From Thermaurantimonas sp046299575 (GTDB taxonomy: Bacteria; Bacteroidota; Bacteroidia; Flavobacteriales; Schleiferiaceae): a DNA stretch of 64,000 nt. The translations under genes were made by a program, and so were the position numbers. The notes under the pieces are model-generated. The model saw nothing but the letters and a program-made list of their open reading frames with translations, made no database searches and was not told where the DNA came from. The stretch covers positions 372,001 through 436,000 of the forward strand of contig NZ_JBKBHX010000002.1 of the NCBI RefSeq assembly GCF_046299575.1, given 5' to 3'. Below, piece by piece: positions 53,895 to 62,109 of this stretch. Numbering within the stretch: position 1 is the stretch's first letter; each line of letters starts with the position of its first letter.

Positions 53895-54410
53895 ATGAAA
53901 AAAATAAACCTCTTTGCAGTAGTACTTTCACTGCTACTCTTCTACGCTTGTAATTCCAACGAATCAGCCGAGAAAGAAGAATCAGTCCAAGAACTACAAG
54001 ACGTTGTAGCTGAAGATACAACAGAAGAAGCTGAAGAACACGAACATCACATGCACGAAAGTCATGAGCATTCATCACAACCTGCTGAAAATAGTTCAAC
54101 AAAGTCAGCATCAGCTTCTGAAAGCACCAAAAAATCCACTTCTACAAAAACATCTTCAGGCAAAAAGGCTTCGACCGATCAAGCTCAAACTCAGCAGCCC
54201 ACTACACTAAAAGATGCGCTCAGACAACAGCCAACACAGGTAGAACAAGCCGCTCAAAAGGCCCAGCAGCAAAGCCAGGAGGCCATTCAGCGCGGCCAGC
54301 AAGCCACAGAAGATGCAGCTAAACAAGCTCAAGAGCAGCAAAGAGAATATCGCAAAGAAATGATGCGCCGTAGTCGCAATAATACTGAAAGCACCGGTGG
54401 CGGACAATAG
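53895..54410 (+). CDS. Low-complexity His/Gln/Ser-rich lipoprotein
   Basis: 171 residues: a lipoprotein signal (LLLFYAC, Cys at 19) followed by an acidic stretch, a His-rich cluster (EEHEHHMHESHEHSS), a Ser/Thr/Lys-rich stretch and a Gln/Ala-rich tail of heptad-like helix (AAQKAQQQSQEAIQRGQQATEDAAKQAQEQQ, split). No fold is predicted; it is probably an extended, partly coiled-coil periplasmic or surface lipoprotein. The His cluster may bind divalent metal. A forward TAACTTTG box and a strong terminator at 54435 bracket it, so it is a single-gene transcript. Confidence 0.8.
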   Translation: MKKINLFAVVLSLLLFYACNSNESAEKEESVQELQDVVAEDTTEEAEEHEHHMHESHEHSSQPAENSSTKSASASESTKKSTSTKTSSGKKASTDQAQTQQPTTLKDALRQQPTQVEQAAQKAQQQSQEAIQRGQQATEDAAKQAQEQQREYRKEMMRRSRNNTESTGGGQ

Positions 54411-54434
54411 CAACTCATTACGCTTTACGTTTCA

Positions 54435-54462
54435 AAGCCGTCATTACTCGACGGCTTTTTTT
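54435..54462 (+). terminator. Rho-independent terminator after the His-rich lipoprotein
   Basis: Stem AAGCCGTC (54435-54442) and GACGGCTT (54450-54457) with loop ATTACTC, followed by TTTTTTT. A classic intrinsic terminator about 24 nt after the stop. Confidence 0.85.
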
Positions 54463-54505
54463 GTATCTGCTATTTTAATTACTTTGTAAATAGAATTTCT
54501 TCGAC

Positions 54506-55237
54506 ATGCCACTGAGCCAAAAGGAAATAAAGCTGATTAAATCACTCAATATAAAAAAATATAGAAAGCAACGCAACCTCTTTGTGGCAGAGGGTCGTAA
54601 GTTGATCGAAGACCTTCTTGAGTCGAACCTAAAACCTTATAGACTACTTACTACACAGCCTTCTGAAGCTCATACCTACGAGCTGATTGACGAAAAAACA
54701 ATGAAGGCAATAAGTAATCTTGATACCCCCTCCTCGCATTTTGCCGTATTTGAAATACCTAAACTCCACACCTTCAAATCGCTCAGACCAGAGCGATTTT
54801 TTGCACTTTATGCACTTCAAGATCCCGGTAATCTCGGAACTATATTGAGGTCGCTCGATTGGTTTGGACCGATACCAGCAGTTATTTTATCGGGTACTGT
54901 AGATCCATTTTCCCAGAAAGTCGTTCAAGCATCTATGGGCAGCATCGGCAGAGTTCCAATGGTATTAACTGATTGTGAAGATCTCGATAGCTACATAAAA
55001 AAGGAGGGGATCGCCTTAATAGCAGCCCATATGACTGGGTTCCCAATTGACCAATTTAAAGCTCCCGAAAAGTTTTGCATAGTAATTGGAAACGAAGGCC
55101 AGGGATTATCAGATTTTCCTTTAATCCCCGATCAGATGATCAGTATTCCGCCCTCGCCGTATTCAAAGTGCGAAAGCTTAAATGCTTCTGTATCGGCCGG
55201 TATTCTGGCCTATTGGCTATATTCTACTTCGAGGTAA
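54506..55237 (+). CDS. SPOUT-family RNA 2'-O-methyltransferase (TrmH/RlmB-like)
   Basis: 243 residues with an N-terminal substrate-binding domain (KYRKQRNLFVAEGRKLIEDLL, split) and the SPOUT motifs: DPGNLGTILRS (motif 1), IVIGNEGQGLS (motif 2) and ESLNASVSAGILAYW (motif 3, SAM-binding knot). It methylates a ribose in rRNA or tRNA; the exact nucleotide is not assignable here. Start ATG at 54506. Confidence 0.94.
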   Translation: MPLSQKEIKLIKSLNIKKYRKQRNLFVAEGRKLIEDLLESNLKPYRLLTTQPSEAHTYELIDEKTMKAISNLDTPSSHFAVFEIPKLHTFKSLRPERFFALYALQDPGNLGTILRSLDWFGPIPAVILSGTVDPFSQKVVQASMGSIGRVPMVLTDCEDLDSYIKKEGIALIAAHMTGFPIDQFKAPEKFCIVIGNEGQGLSDFPLIPDQMISIPPSPYSKCESLNASVSAGILAYWLYSTSR

Positions 55238-55238
55238 A

Positions 55239-55547
55239 TTATAACTTCAATACGCAATTTTGTGCATCGCCTATGCCAGCAGGCACGTATTCATCAGCCT
55301 CAGCGTCGTTGATGTATTCGCTTCCATTTAACACATATCTGAATTGATATGAAGCGTCTTTGGGAAGCTCGATTTGAAGACTAAATCCACCGGCTTTGAG
55401 CTTTTTCATGGGATGCGCAGAGGGGTCCCAGCCATTGAAGTCGCCCACCAAAGAAGCCGATTCGGCGCCTTTAGCCTCAGAAGCTTCTATTGAAAAGCTC
55501 ACCTTGCACACATCCTTTGTCTTGAAGTATTGTTTCTTGATAGCCAT
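55239..55547 (-). CDS. Glycogen-binding-domain (CBM48/AMPK-like) protein
   Basis: 102 residues with the AMPK/CBM48 early-set pattern: VSFSIEA, ASLVGDFNGWDPSAHPMKKLKAGGFSLQIELP (split), YQFRYVLNGSEYINDAEADEYVP. It is a stand-alone glycogen- or starch-binding domain, common in Bacteroidota. The partner enzyme is not in the window. Its stop abuts the convergent SPOUT gene. Confidence 0.9.
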   Translation of the reverse strand: MAIKKQYFKTKDVCKVSFSIEASEAKGAESASLVGDFNGWDPSAHPMKKLKAGGFSLQIELPKDASYQFRYVLNGSEYINDAEADEYVPAGIGDAQNCVLKL

Positions 55548-56369
55548 ATGTTAAGAATTTTGTGTTGCAAAAGTACATTTTAAAATCATAAAAGCATATT
55601 AATCAATTATTTGTAAATTAAAGGTAGCCTTATCAAAATTTAATGATTTAGTAATACTATTCTTAACTTATTGCTTTTTCGCTCATTTTTAAAGCTGAAA
55701 GGCCGATCATTAAAATGTAGCGATGGTGTACTCTGTACGCTGTATTTCTTGGAAGCCACACTGTCCGTTTTGTATCGATTTTGCCTATAGTTGATTGGGT
55801 TGATCGGTGTATTCGGGTAAATCTCAGCATAAGTGAAAGATGATGTTTTGCGGAATCGTCATTGCATTCCGAAAATTTGAAACAGTTATAAATTTTTTCT
55901 TTTCAAACACGCTTAAACACACCTATTTAAATGGTATTTAAAAACGAAATTTTAACAAATACTTTTAACTTACCACTTCTGTTCACTACTTTCGATGCGA
56001 TGCAATATGAGAATGCGAAGTGCCCCCGATGAATGCATTCGCATTAAAGATTACGTTTATTTCAAAAGACTTTTAGGATAAACCTTCTTGCATACATAGG
56101 TATCAGGTCTTCTTGGAGGCATTCTTCCGAATACTAGCAATGTTTTTCTGAAAAAACATGAAGTCACTCCAGTCTAAAATACTGATAGAGCGATAATCGA
56201 GTTACATGCCCTAAGCTTTTTCGATTTACATTTAAAAGGAAGAGTAGGCTGATCCTCTTATAGGTATACAGTCAGATAGCTAACCAATCAGAAAAAACAA
56301 GAAAAACTTATTAATGTAGATTTTTTAAATACATTCGTCATACTTCACGGTAAAGCTTTAAAAAATACC
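55548..56369. other. 822-bp intergenic region, no gene found
   Basis: The longest gene-free stretch in the window. A+T-rich with a few short inverted repeats, including AATGCGAA (56012-56019) with TTCGCATT (56038-56045) and CGGAAT/ATTCCG near 55850. No TAnnTTTG box close to recQ and no frame with signal or family features. It could hold a structured RNA, an eroded gene or a regulatory region, but nothing supports a specific call. Confidence 0.4.
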
Positions 56370-58187
56370 TTGACTCCAGAAGAAGCGTTAAGTACCTATT
56401 GGGGATTCAGCAATTTTAGGCCTCTTCAAAGAGAGATCGTAGAGTCTATCCTTCGAGGCCAAGATACGCTTGCGCTTTTGCCTACAGGTGGTGGCAAATC
56501 GCTGTGTTATCAAGTACCAGCAGTTTGTTCAATAGGTGTCACGTTGGTCATTTCTCCACTTATAGCTTTGATGAACGACCAGGTGGCTGCGCTCCAGAAG
56601 AAAGGCATACGAGCGGCAGCCATTACATCACAGCTTTCAAAACGCGAATGGCTTTCAGTATTGAACAGCTGGCACGAAAGCGATTTAAAACTCCTTTACC
56701 TCAGCCCTGAAAGGTTACAGAATTCACTTCTGCTAGAAAAACTCTCACAATTAAAAGTATCATTTATCGCTGTCGATGAGGCACATTGCATCTCTCAATG
56801 GGGTCACGACTTCAGGCCGGCCTATCGCCAGATAGCCTACTTGCGAGAGGTGCTGCCTTCTGATACAGCTGTTTTGGCCCTTACTGCCACTGCTACCCCT
56901 GAAGTGATTGAAGATATTGCTACTACACTGCGCTTCCGGCCTGGTTATCAACTTTTTAAAAAAAGTTTTCACCGTCCAAATCTCAGTTACAACATTCGGA
57001 TAGTTGAGAACAAAATAGACCGACTTTTTGAAGCTCTTGATGCAGTACCGGGCAGTGCCATTGTCTTTATGCGTCACAGACTTAAAACGGCTCAAGTAGC
57101 CCGGCTCCTTTGTGCGCATGGTATAAAGGCAGACTATTACCACGCCGGTCTCACTGACGAAGAACGCAAAGAAAAACAAGAGGCCTGGATGCTAGGCAAA
57201 ACGCGTGTTATAGCAGCAACCAATGCATTCGGGATGGGCATCGACAAGCCAAATGTGCGCCTTGTAATTCATCTCGACCCTGTACCTTCGCTCGAGGAGT
57301 ACTTTCAGGAAGCTGGTCGTGCCGGGCGAGACGAAAAGTTGGCTTATGCCGTCAGTTTTATAAGTCCTGCTGATATTGCCCGTCTCACCGACCCGTCGAA
57401 CAATTCCTTTCCAACGCCTGATGAAATCGGTGAGGTGTATCAAAAACTCTTCGAATTTCTCAGAATTCCGGTAGGACAAGGCGAGTGGGAAAAGTTCCCA
57501 TTCTCAATACAAAAATTTGCTGAGTACACTAAGCTATCCAAGCTCAAATGCTATGAAATACTACGCTGGCTCGAGCGAGATGAACATCTCGGCTTCGACG
57601 ATCAATGCCTTCGCCACTCGCGGCTTCGGTTTTACTTTGACTTTTACGATTTAAGTGCGCGCCATTCGCCTGAAAGTACAGTAATTAAGGTAGCACAAAA
57701 CATCCTGCGCATGTACGAAGGTGTGCGTTACACCTTAGTTGAAATTGACGAAGCCCGAATAGCCAAATTGGCAGAAATAGAAGAATCACATGTGATAAAA
57801 ATCCTTTATCATTTATCGCGTTCCGGTGACGCTGATTATTTTCCAAAAAACACCGAGGGGTTTCTCACTCTTTTTAAGCCAAGGCTCGACCGCAAGTCTT
57901 TTAAAATTGACCTGCAGGAGTACAATTTTCGTAAAACCCGGCATCAAGCCCGACTTGCATCTGTCCGCAGGTTTTATCAATCAACCGATGAATGCCGCGT
58001 AATTCATTTGCTCAAGTATCTCGGCGAAGAAAAAACAGACCCTTGTGGCCTATGCGACTACTGTCGCGACCTGCGTCGAAAACACAAAGTTCCTTCTCCT
58101 CCCAGCCTTTTTTTACGTCAATCGTCTGATAAAGAGACCATTACCCGCCAGCCCGATGGTAAGATTCTCTTTAAAAAAACCCCTTAA
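56370..58187 (+). CDS. recQ: RecQ-family ATP-dependent DNA helicase
   Basis: 605 residues: the RecQ start ALSTYWGFSNFRPLQREIV, Walker A TGGGKS (39-44), DEAH box (136-139), LTATATPEV, the motif-VI EAGRAGRDEK, then the RQC region and a zinc-binding cluster ECRVIHLLKYLGEEKTDPCGLCDYC (split). The C-terminal HRDC domain seen in E. coli RecQ is not apparent and the protein ends in a basic tail. Only TTG (56370) starts the family-like N-terminus; no upstream in-frame ATG is present. It repairs stalled forks or unwinds branched DNA. Confidence 0.92.
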   Translation: MTPEEALSTYWGFSNFRPLQREIVESILRGQDTLALLPTGGGKSLCYQVPAVCSIGVTLVISPLIALMNDQVAALQKKGIRAAAITSQLSKREWLSVLNSWHESDLKLLYLSPERLQNSLLLEKLSQLKVSFIAVDEAHCISQWGHDFRPAYRQIAYLREVLPSDTAVLALTATATPEVIEDIATTLRFRPGYQLFKKSFHRPNLSYNIRIVENKIDRLFEALDAVPGSAIVFMRHRLKTAQVARLLCAHGIKADYYHAGLTDEERKEKQEAWMLGKTRVIAATNAFGMGIDKPNVRLVIHLDPVPSLEEYFQEAGRAGRDEKLAYAVSFISPADIARLTDPSNNSFPTPDEIGEVYQKLFEFLRIPVGQGEWEKFPFSIQKFAEYTKLSKLKCYEILRWLERDEHLGFDDQCLRHSRLRFYFDFYDLSARHSPESTVIKVAQNILRMYEGVRYTLVEIDEARIAKLAEIEESHVIKILYHLSRSGDADYFPKNTEGFLTLFKPRLDRKSFKIDLQEYNFRKTRHQARLASVRRFYQSTDECRVIHLLKYLGEEKTDPCGLCDYCRDLRRKHKVPSPPSLFLRQSSDKETITRQPDGKILFKKTP

Positions 58188-58192
58188 AAACG

Positions 58193-58222
58193 TTCGAACC
58201 ACCACAGCTCTTATTAACTTTG
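58193..58222 (+). promoter_or_regulatory. Candidate promoter for acyl-CoA dehydrogenase (TTCG-N18-TAACTTTG)
   Basis: A near-consensus -33 (TTCG) and an exact -7 box TAACTTTG (58215-58222), 18 nt apart, ending 31 nt before the ATG at 58254. Confidence 0.45.
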
Positions 58223-58253
58223 CACGCATAACATTTAATTTTTAAGAGAGACA

Positions 58254-59399
58254 ATGAATTTTCAACTGACGGAAGAGCACCTGATGATCCAACAGGCCGC
58301 ACGCGACTTTGCTCAGAATGAGCTGCTTCCCGGTGTCATAGACCGCGATACCCACGAAAAATTTCCCGCCGAACAAATCAAAAAAATGGGAGAGCTCGGT
58401 TTCATGGGCATGATGGTCGATCCTAAATATGGCGGTGCAGGCCTCGACACCATCAGCTATGTGCTCGCAATGGAGGAGATTTCTAAAGTAGATGCTTCAG
58501 CCTCAGTCTGTATGAGCGTTAACAACTCCCTCGTATGCTGGGGCCTCGAAAAATTTGGAACCGAAGAACAAAAACAAAAGTATCTCGTGCCTTTGGCCAA
58601 AGGCGAAATCATCGGAGCCTTCTGCCTTTCAGAGCCCGAAGCCGGTTCCGACGCCACATCCCAAAAAACCACCGCCATCGACATGGGCGATTACTACCTG
58701 CTCAACGGCACCAAAAACTGGATCACAAACGGCAGCTCTGCCAGCGTGTACCTTGTAATGGCCCAGACCCACCCCGAAAAAGGCCACCGCGGCATCAACT
58801 GCCTTATAGTAGAGCGTGGCATGGAAGGATTTGTGATAGGTAAGAAAGAAGAAAAAATGGGCATTCGTGGCTCAGATACCCATTCATTGATGTTTACTGA
58901 CGTAAAAGTGCCCAAAGAAAACCGCATAGGCGAAGATGGCTTCGGATTCAAATTTGCTATGAAGACCCTCTCAGGTGGTCGTATAGGCATTGCAGCACAG
59001 GCACTTGGTATTGCGTCTGGAGCCTATGAGCTCGCTCTCAAGTACAGCAAAGAGCGCAAAGCCTTCGGTAAGGAAATTTACAAGCACCAGGCCATTGCCT
59101 TCAAGCTCGCCGACATGGCTACCGAGATCGAAGCAGCCCGCCTTATGACGCTTAGAGCTGCCTGGCTGAAAGATCAGGGGCTCCCCTTCGACAAGGAAAG
59201 TGCTATGGCCAAGCTCTTTGCCTCAGAAGTAGCTATGAAGACCACTATCGAGGCAGTACAAATTCACGGTGGTTACGGCTATGTAAAAGAATTCCACGTT
59301 GAGCGCCTGATGCGCGATGCCAAGATCACCCAGATCTATGAGGGTACTTCTGAGATTCAGCGCATTGTAATCTCACGCGCCATTTTAGATCAGCAATAA
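58254..59399 (+). CDS. Acyl-CoA dehydrogenase (short/medium-chain type)
   Basis: 381 residues with the family start NFQLTEEHLMIQQAARDFA, AFCLSEPEAGSD (FAD/substrate), NGTKNWITN, LSGGRIGIAAQALGIA, and the catalytic Glu (about 363) in QIYEGTSEIQ. It oxidises acyl-CoA to trans-2-enoyl-CoA, passing electrons through ETF. Chain length cannot be fixed from sequence; the position of the catalytic Glu matches SCAD/MCAD. A good promoter lies upstream. The gene is followed by repeat copy B. Confidence 0.96.
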   Translation: MNFQLTEEHLMIQQAARDFAQNELLPGVIDRDTHEKFPAEQIKKMGELGFMGMMVDPKYGGAGLDTISYVLAMEEISKVDASASVCMSVNNSLVCWGLEKFGTEEQKQKYLVPLAKGEIIGAFCLSEPEAGSDATSQKTTAIDMGDYYLLNGTKNWITNGSSASVYLVMAQTHPEKGHRGINCLIVERGMEGFVIGKKEEKMGIRGSDTHSLMFTDVKVPKENRIGEDGFGFKFAMKTLSGGRIGIAAQALGIASGAYELALKYSKERKAFGKEIYKHQAIAFKLADMATEIEAARLMTLRAAWLKDQGLPFDKESAMAKLFASEVAMKTTIEAVQIHGGYGYVKEFHVERLMRDAKITQIYEGTSEIQRIVISRAILDQQ

Positions 59400-59780
59400 A
59401 AAATTTTGTTTCTTCTTTTTTTGGGCGTGCCCCAGGCAAAGCTCCTTAAGGTGCGTTTGCCTGGGGTGGTCCGATGATGGTTCGGTTATCGTTCGGCTGC
59501 TCCGCAGCGCACCGCAGTGCCAGCTTCGCTATAACCCTTCACGTCTTTAGATGCTGAAAAAGTTTTTAACCTTTCATCAGCTCACCTCACGCATCGCTAG
59601 CATCGTTCGATTTACAATTACAAGATTAAGAAGATCCCTTATCCTTTAAATCCATCCGATGGTAGTTCCGGTTTTGCTTTCATTTACAACTCTTTAAATT
59701 AAATACATTACACTAGCTTTAACGTTATCTGAACAATTACACATAGCTACAGCGTATGACCTTTGTGAAAAGATTCAAAC
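59400..59780. other. 381-bp intergenic region holding repeat copy B
   Basis: Between the acyl-CoA dehydrogenase stop and the hemE start. Apart from the repeat (59414-59545) the rest is A+T-rich with no gene seen. Confidence 0.5.
59414..59545. repeat. Intergenic GGGCGTGCCC repeat element, copy B
   Basis: Shares TTTTTTTGGGCGTGCCCC (59416-59433) with copy A. It has a long stem CCCCAGGCAAA (59430-59440) with TTTGCCTGGGG (59456-59466), whose loop has its own pairing (CCTTAAGG). It is shorter and more divergent than A, ending GCTTCGCTATAACCCTTCACG. The stem is compensatorily different from A (CAGGCAAA versus CTGACAAGG), which suggests a conserved structure rather than conserved bases. Confidence 0.6.
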
Positions 59781-60809
59781 GTGCAAGATCACCTGCTTCT
59801 TAAAGCCTTAAGGGGCGAACCGGTAGAACGCCCTCCCGTATGGATGATGCGCCAGGCTGGCCGCTATTTGGCTTCTTACATGGAATTGAGAAAAAAGTAC
59901 GATTTTTTCACCCGAGTTCAGACGCCTGAGCTCGCTTGTGAGATTACTCTCCAACCTGTGGATCAAATCGGGGTTGATGCTGCCATCTTGTTCTCCGATA
60001 TACTTGTGGTGCCACAAGCCATGGGCCTCGAAGTGGAGCTGGTCGAGCACAAAGGCCCTTATTTACCCAAAACCATTCAGACCAAAGCCGATATTTCATC
60101 CCTCGAAGTAGATGAAGCTGCTGAAAGACTAAACTACGTGTACGATGCGATCAAACTCATTAAAAGGGCACTAAACGACCGTGTACCCCTTATCGGATTT
60201 GCCGGAGCACCATTTACTATACTTTGCTATATGGTCGAAGGCAAAGGCTCAAAAAATTTTGATCGCGCCCGTCAGTTTTGTATTAGCAAGCCAGTAGAGG
60301 CCCACAGCCTGCTAACAAAAATTACTCAAGTAACGATTGATTATCTCAAACGACAAGTAAAGGCAGGTGCTGATGTAGTACAAGTCTTTGACTCGTGGAG
60401 TGGTTTGCTCTCGCCTTCCGATTTCAACAAGTTTGCCCGTCCTTATCTATTACAAATAGCTGATGCTCTGCGTGTTCATGCACCTGTAATTCTATATCCA
60501 AAAGGCTCTTGGTATGCTTTAGCAGATTTGACAATAAATTCCAAAGCATCAGCACTTGGGGTTGATTGGTGCATTTCCCCGAAAACAGCACGTGAACTCA
60601 CCGGTGGTATTATTACCCTTCAAGGAAATTTTGATCCTGCTCATTTGCACCTTACACCAGACCAGATACGGGAAGAAGTACATCAGATGATCGACGAATT
60701 CGGCCCGCAGCGCTATATCGCTAATCTCGGACATGGCATTACACCCAGTGTGCCCTTTGAAAATGCCAAGGCTTTTGTAGAGGCGGTAAAAGAATATCGA
60801 ATGCACTGA
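59781..60809 (+). CDS. hemE: Uroporphyrinogen decarboxylase
   Basis: 342 residues. Family start LLLKALRGEPVERPPVWMMRQAGRYL with the conserved MRQAGRY, then ILFSDILVVPQAMG (catalytic Asp), GFAGAPFTILCYM, QVFDSWSG and NLGHGITPS. It decarboxylates uroporphyrinogen III to coproporphyrinogen III in haem synthesis, consistent with the dihaem peroxidase next door. The only start in the right place is GTG at 59781; a stop codon lies five codons upstream. Confidence 0.97.
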   Translation: MQDHLLLKALRGEPVERPPVWMMRQAGRYLASYMELRKKYDFFTRVQTPELACEITLQPVDQIGVDAAILFSDILVVPQAMGLEVELVEHKGPYLPKTIQTKADISSLEVDEAAERLNYVYDAIKLIKRALNDRVPLIGFAGAPFTILCYMVEGKGSKNFDRARQFCISKPVEAHSLLTKITQVTIDYLKRQVKAGADVVQVFDSWSGLLSPSDFNKFARPYLLQIADALRVHAPVILYPKGSWYALADLTINSKASALGVDWCISPKTARELTGGIITLQGNFDPAHLHLTPDQIREEVHQMIDEFGPQRYIANLGHGITPSVPFENAKAFVEAVKEYRMH

Positions 60810-60874
60810 ATATGCATCCTTCGCGTTTTGATGTAAAAGAGTATCTTTCATCATATTACGTGCTTTTTCTCAAG

Positions 60875-60903
60875 TTTCATACCGAGTAAACGGGTTATTT
60901 TTG
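60875..60903 (+). promoter_or_regulatory. Candidate promoter for the MauG-like peroxidase (TTTC-N17-TATTTTTG)
   Basis: A -33-like TTTC (60875-60878) and the -7 box TATTTTTG (60896-60903), 17 nt apart and 15 nt before the ATG. Confidence 0.45.
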
Positions 60904-60917
60904 TAATTAAAAAGTAG

Positions 60918-62003
60918 ATGATGAGGATCAAGCTCTATGTACTTGGTGTGCTAACGTTGTTGGTTTCAATCTTATCCATAAGTTGCAGAAAGGAAAACAA
61001 CAAGTCCGATATTTATACTCCCACCCCATATAAGCTACAAGTTCCTCCAGGTTTTCCACCTCCGATATTAAATCCGAACAATCCGCTTACAGTAGAAGGT
61101 GTCGAGCTCGGCCGCCATCTCTTCTATGAAAAGAAGTTGTCGCGTGACAATTCTATGAGCTGTGCCAGCTGCCACAAACAGGAATTTGCTTTTTCAGATG
61201 CTCCAAATAAATTGAGTAAAGGAGTAGATGGCTTAGCGGGTACTTTTAACGCCATGCACATTGTAAACATGGCCTGGCTCGAAAATTTCTTCTGGAATGG
61301 GCGTTCACCAAGCCTCGAAGATCAAGCTTTCCATCCGATCGTGGACCCCCTGGAGATGAATACCACCTGGGAAGCTGTGCTTAAAAAACTGCGGGAAGAC
61401 CCAAAGTACCCTCCAATGTTTAAAAAAGCTTTTGGTACCGAAGAAATCACCGTGGAGCGCGTCACAAAGGCCATAGCACAATTTGAGCGAACCTTAATTT
61501 CAGGAAATTCCAAGTACGACAAATGGCGTAGAGGAGAGACAACGCTTACAGAGCTTGAACTCTTTGGCTTTACCATGTTTGAAACCGAACGTGGCGACTG
61601 CTTTCACTGTCATGGAAGCACCACCACCGGCAATATGTTTGGAGCTTTCGGCCAGTTAATATTTACCAATAACGGTGTGGAGCCGGAGGCTACTATGCCC
61701 CTTGGTCGAATGGCTGTGACTGGAAATCCCGCTGATCGCGGTAAATTCAAAATTCCCTCGCTGCGCAATGTGGCCGTTACATTTCCTTACTTTCACGATG
61801 GCCGTTTTCAGTCACTTCAAGAAGTTATTGAATTTTACAATATGGGAGGGCATCCCTCGTCTACCATTGATCCTAACATGAAAGCCGCCGGTGTGGGTCG
61901 CAACTGGACGCAATACGAAAAAAGTGCTCTTCTTGCATTTTTAAATACGCTCACAGACGTTGATTTTCTCACTGACCCCCGCTTTTCTGATCCAAACGAG
62001 TAA
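60918..62003 (+). CDS. Dihaem cytochrome-c peroxidase/MauG-type lipoprotein
   Basis: 361 residues: a signal with a lipobox-like SISC (Cys23), then two c-type haem sites, CASCH (82-86) and CFHCH (228-232), with the interhaem region GRSPSLEDQAFHPIVDP (split) and GKFKIPSLRNVAVTFPYFHDGR (split), all of the CCP/MauG family. It reduces hydrogen peroxide or modifies a protein substrate in the periplasm. A second in-frame ATG is at 60921. Lipid anchoring is likely, given the Cys at 23. Confidence 0.94.
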   Translation: MMRIKLYVLGVLTLLVSILSISCRKENNKSDIYTPTPYKLQVPPGFPPPILNPNNPLTVEGVELGRHLFYEKKLSRDNSMSCASCHKQEFAFSDAPNKLSKGVDGLAGTFNAMHIVNMAWLENFFWNGRSPSLEDQAFHPIVDPLEMNTTWEAVLKKLREDPKYPPMFKKAFGTEEITVERVTKAIAQFERTLISGNSKYDKWRRGETTLTELELFGFTMFETERGDCFHCHGSTTTGNMFGAFGQLIFTNNGVEPEATMPLGRMAVTGNPADRGKFKIPSLRNVAVTFPYFHDGRFQSLQEVIEFYNMGGHPSSTIDPNMKAAGVGRNWTQYEKSALLAFLNTLTDVDFLTDPRFSDPNE

Positions 62004-62093
62004 ATTCTTCCTTTTCATTTCTATCATTAAAATAAGAAATATGAATTCAGCTTTTTGAATTTTTATTCAAAAAAGAGAATTTTATCATTCCAT

Positions 62094-62101
62094 TACCTTT
62101 G
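62094..62101 (+). promoter_or_regulatory. Candidate -7 box for prfB
   Basis: Forward TACCTTTG matches TAnnTTTG, 8-16 nt before the prfB ATG at 62110. The -33 region is A+T-rich with no clear TTTG. Confidence 0.3.
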
Positions 62102-62109
62102 CCGGTAGT

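Noticed and set aside
58189..58206. TTCGAACC.ACCA as a tRNA 3' end
   Set aside because: It overlaps the end of recQ and the promoter region, and no acceptor, D or anticodon arms can be built upstream.
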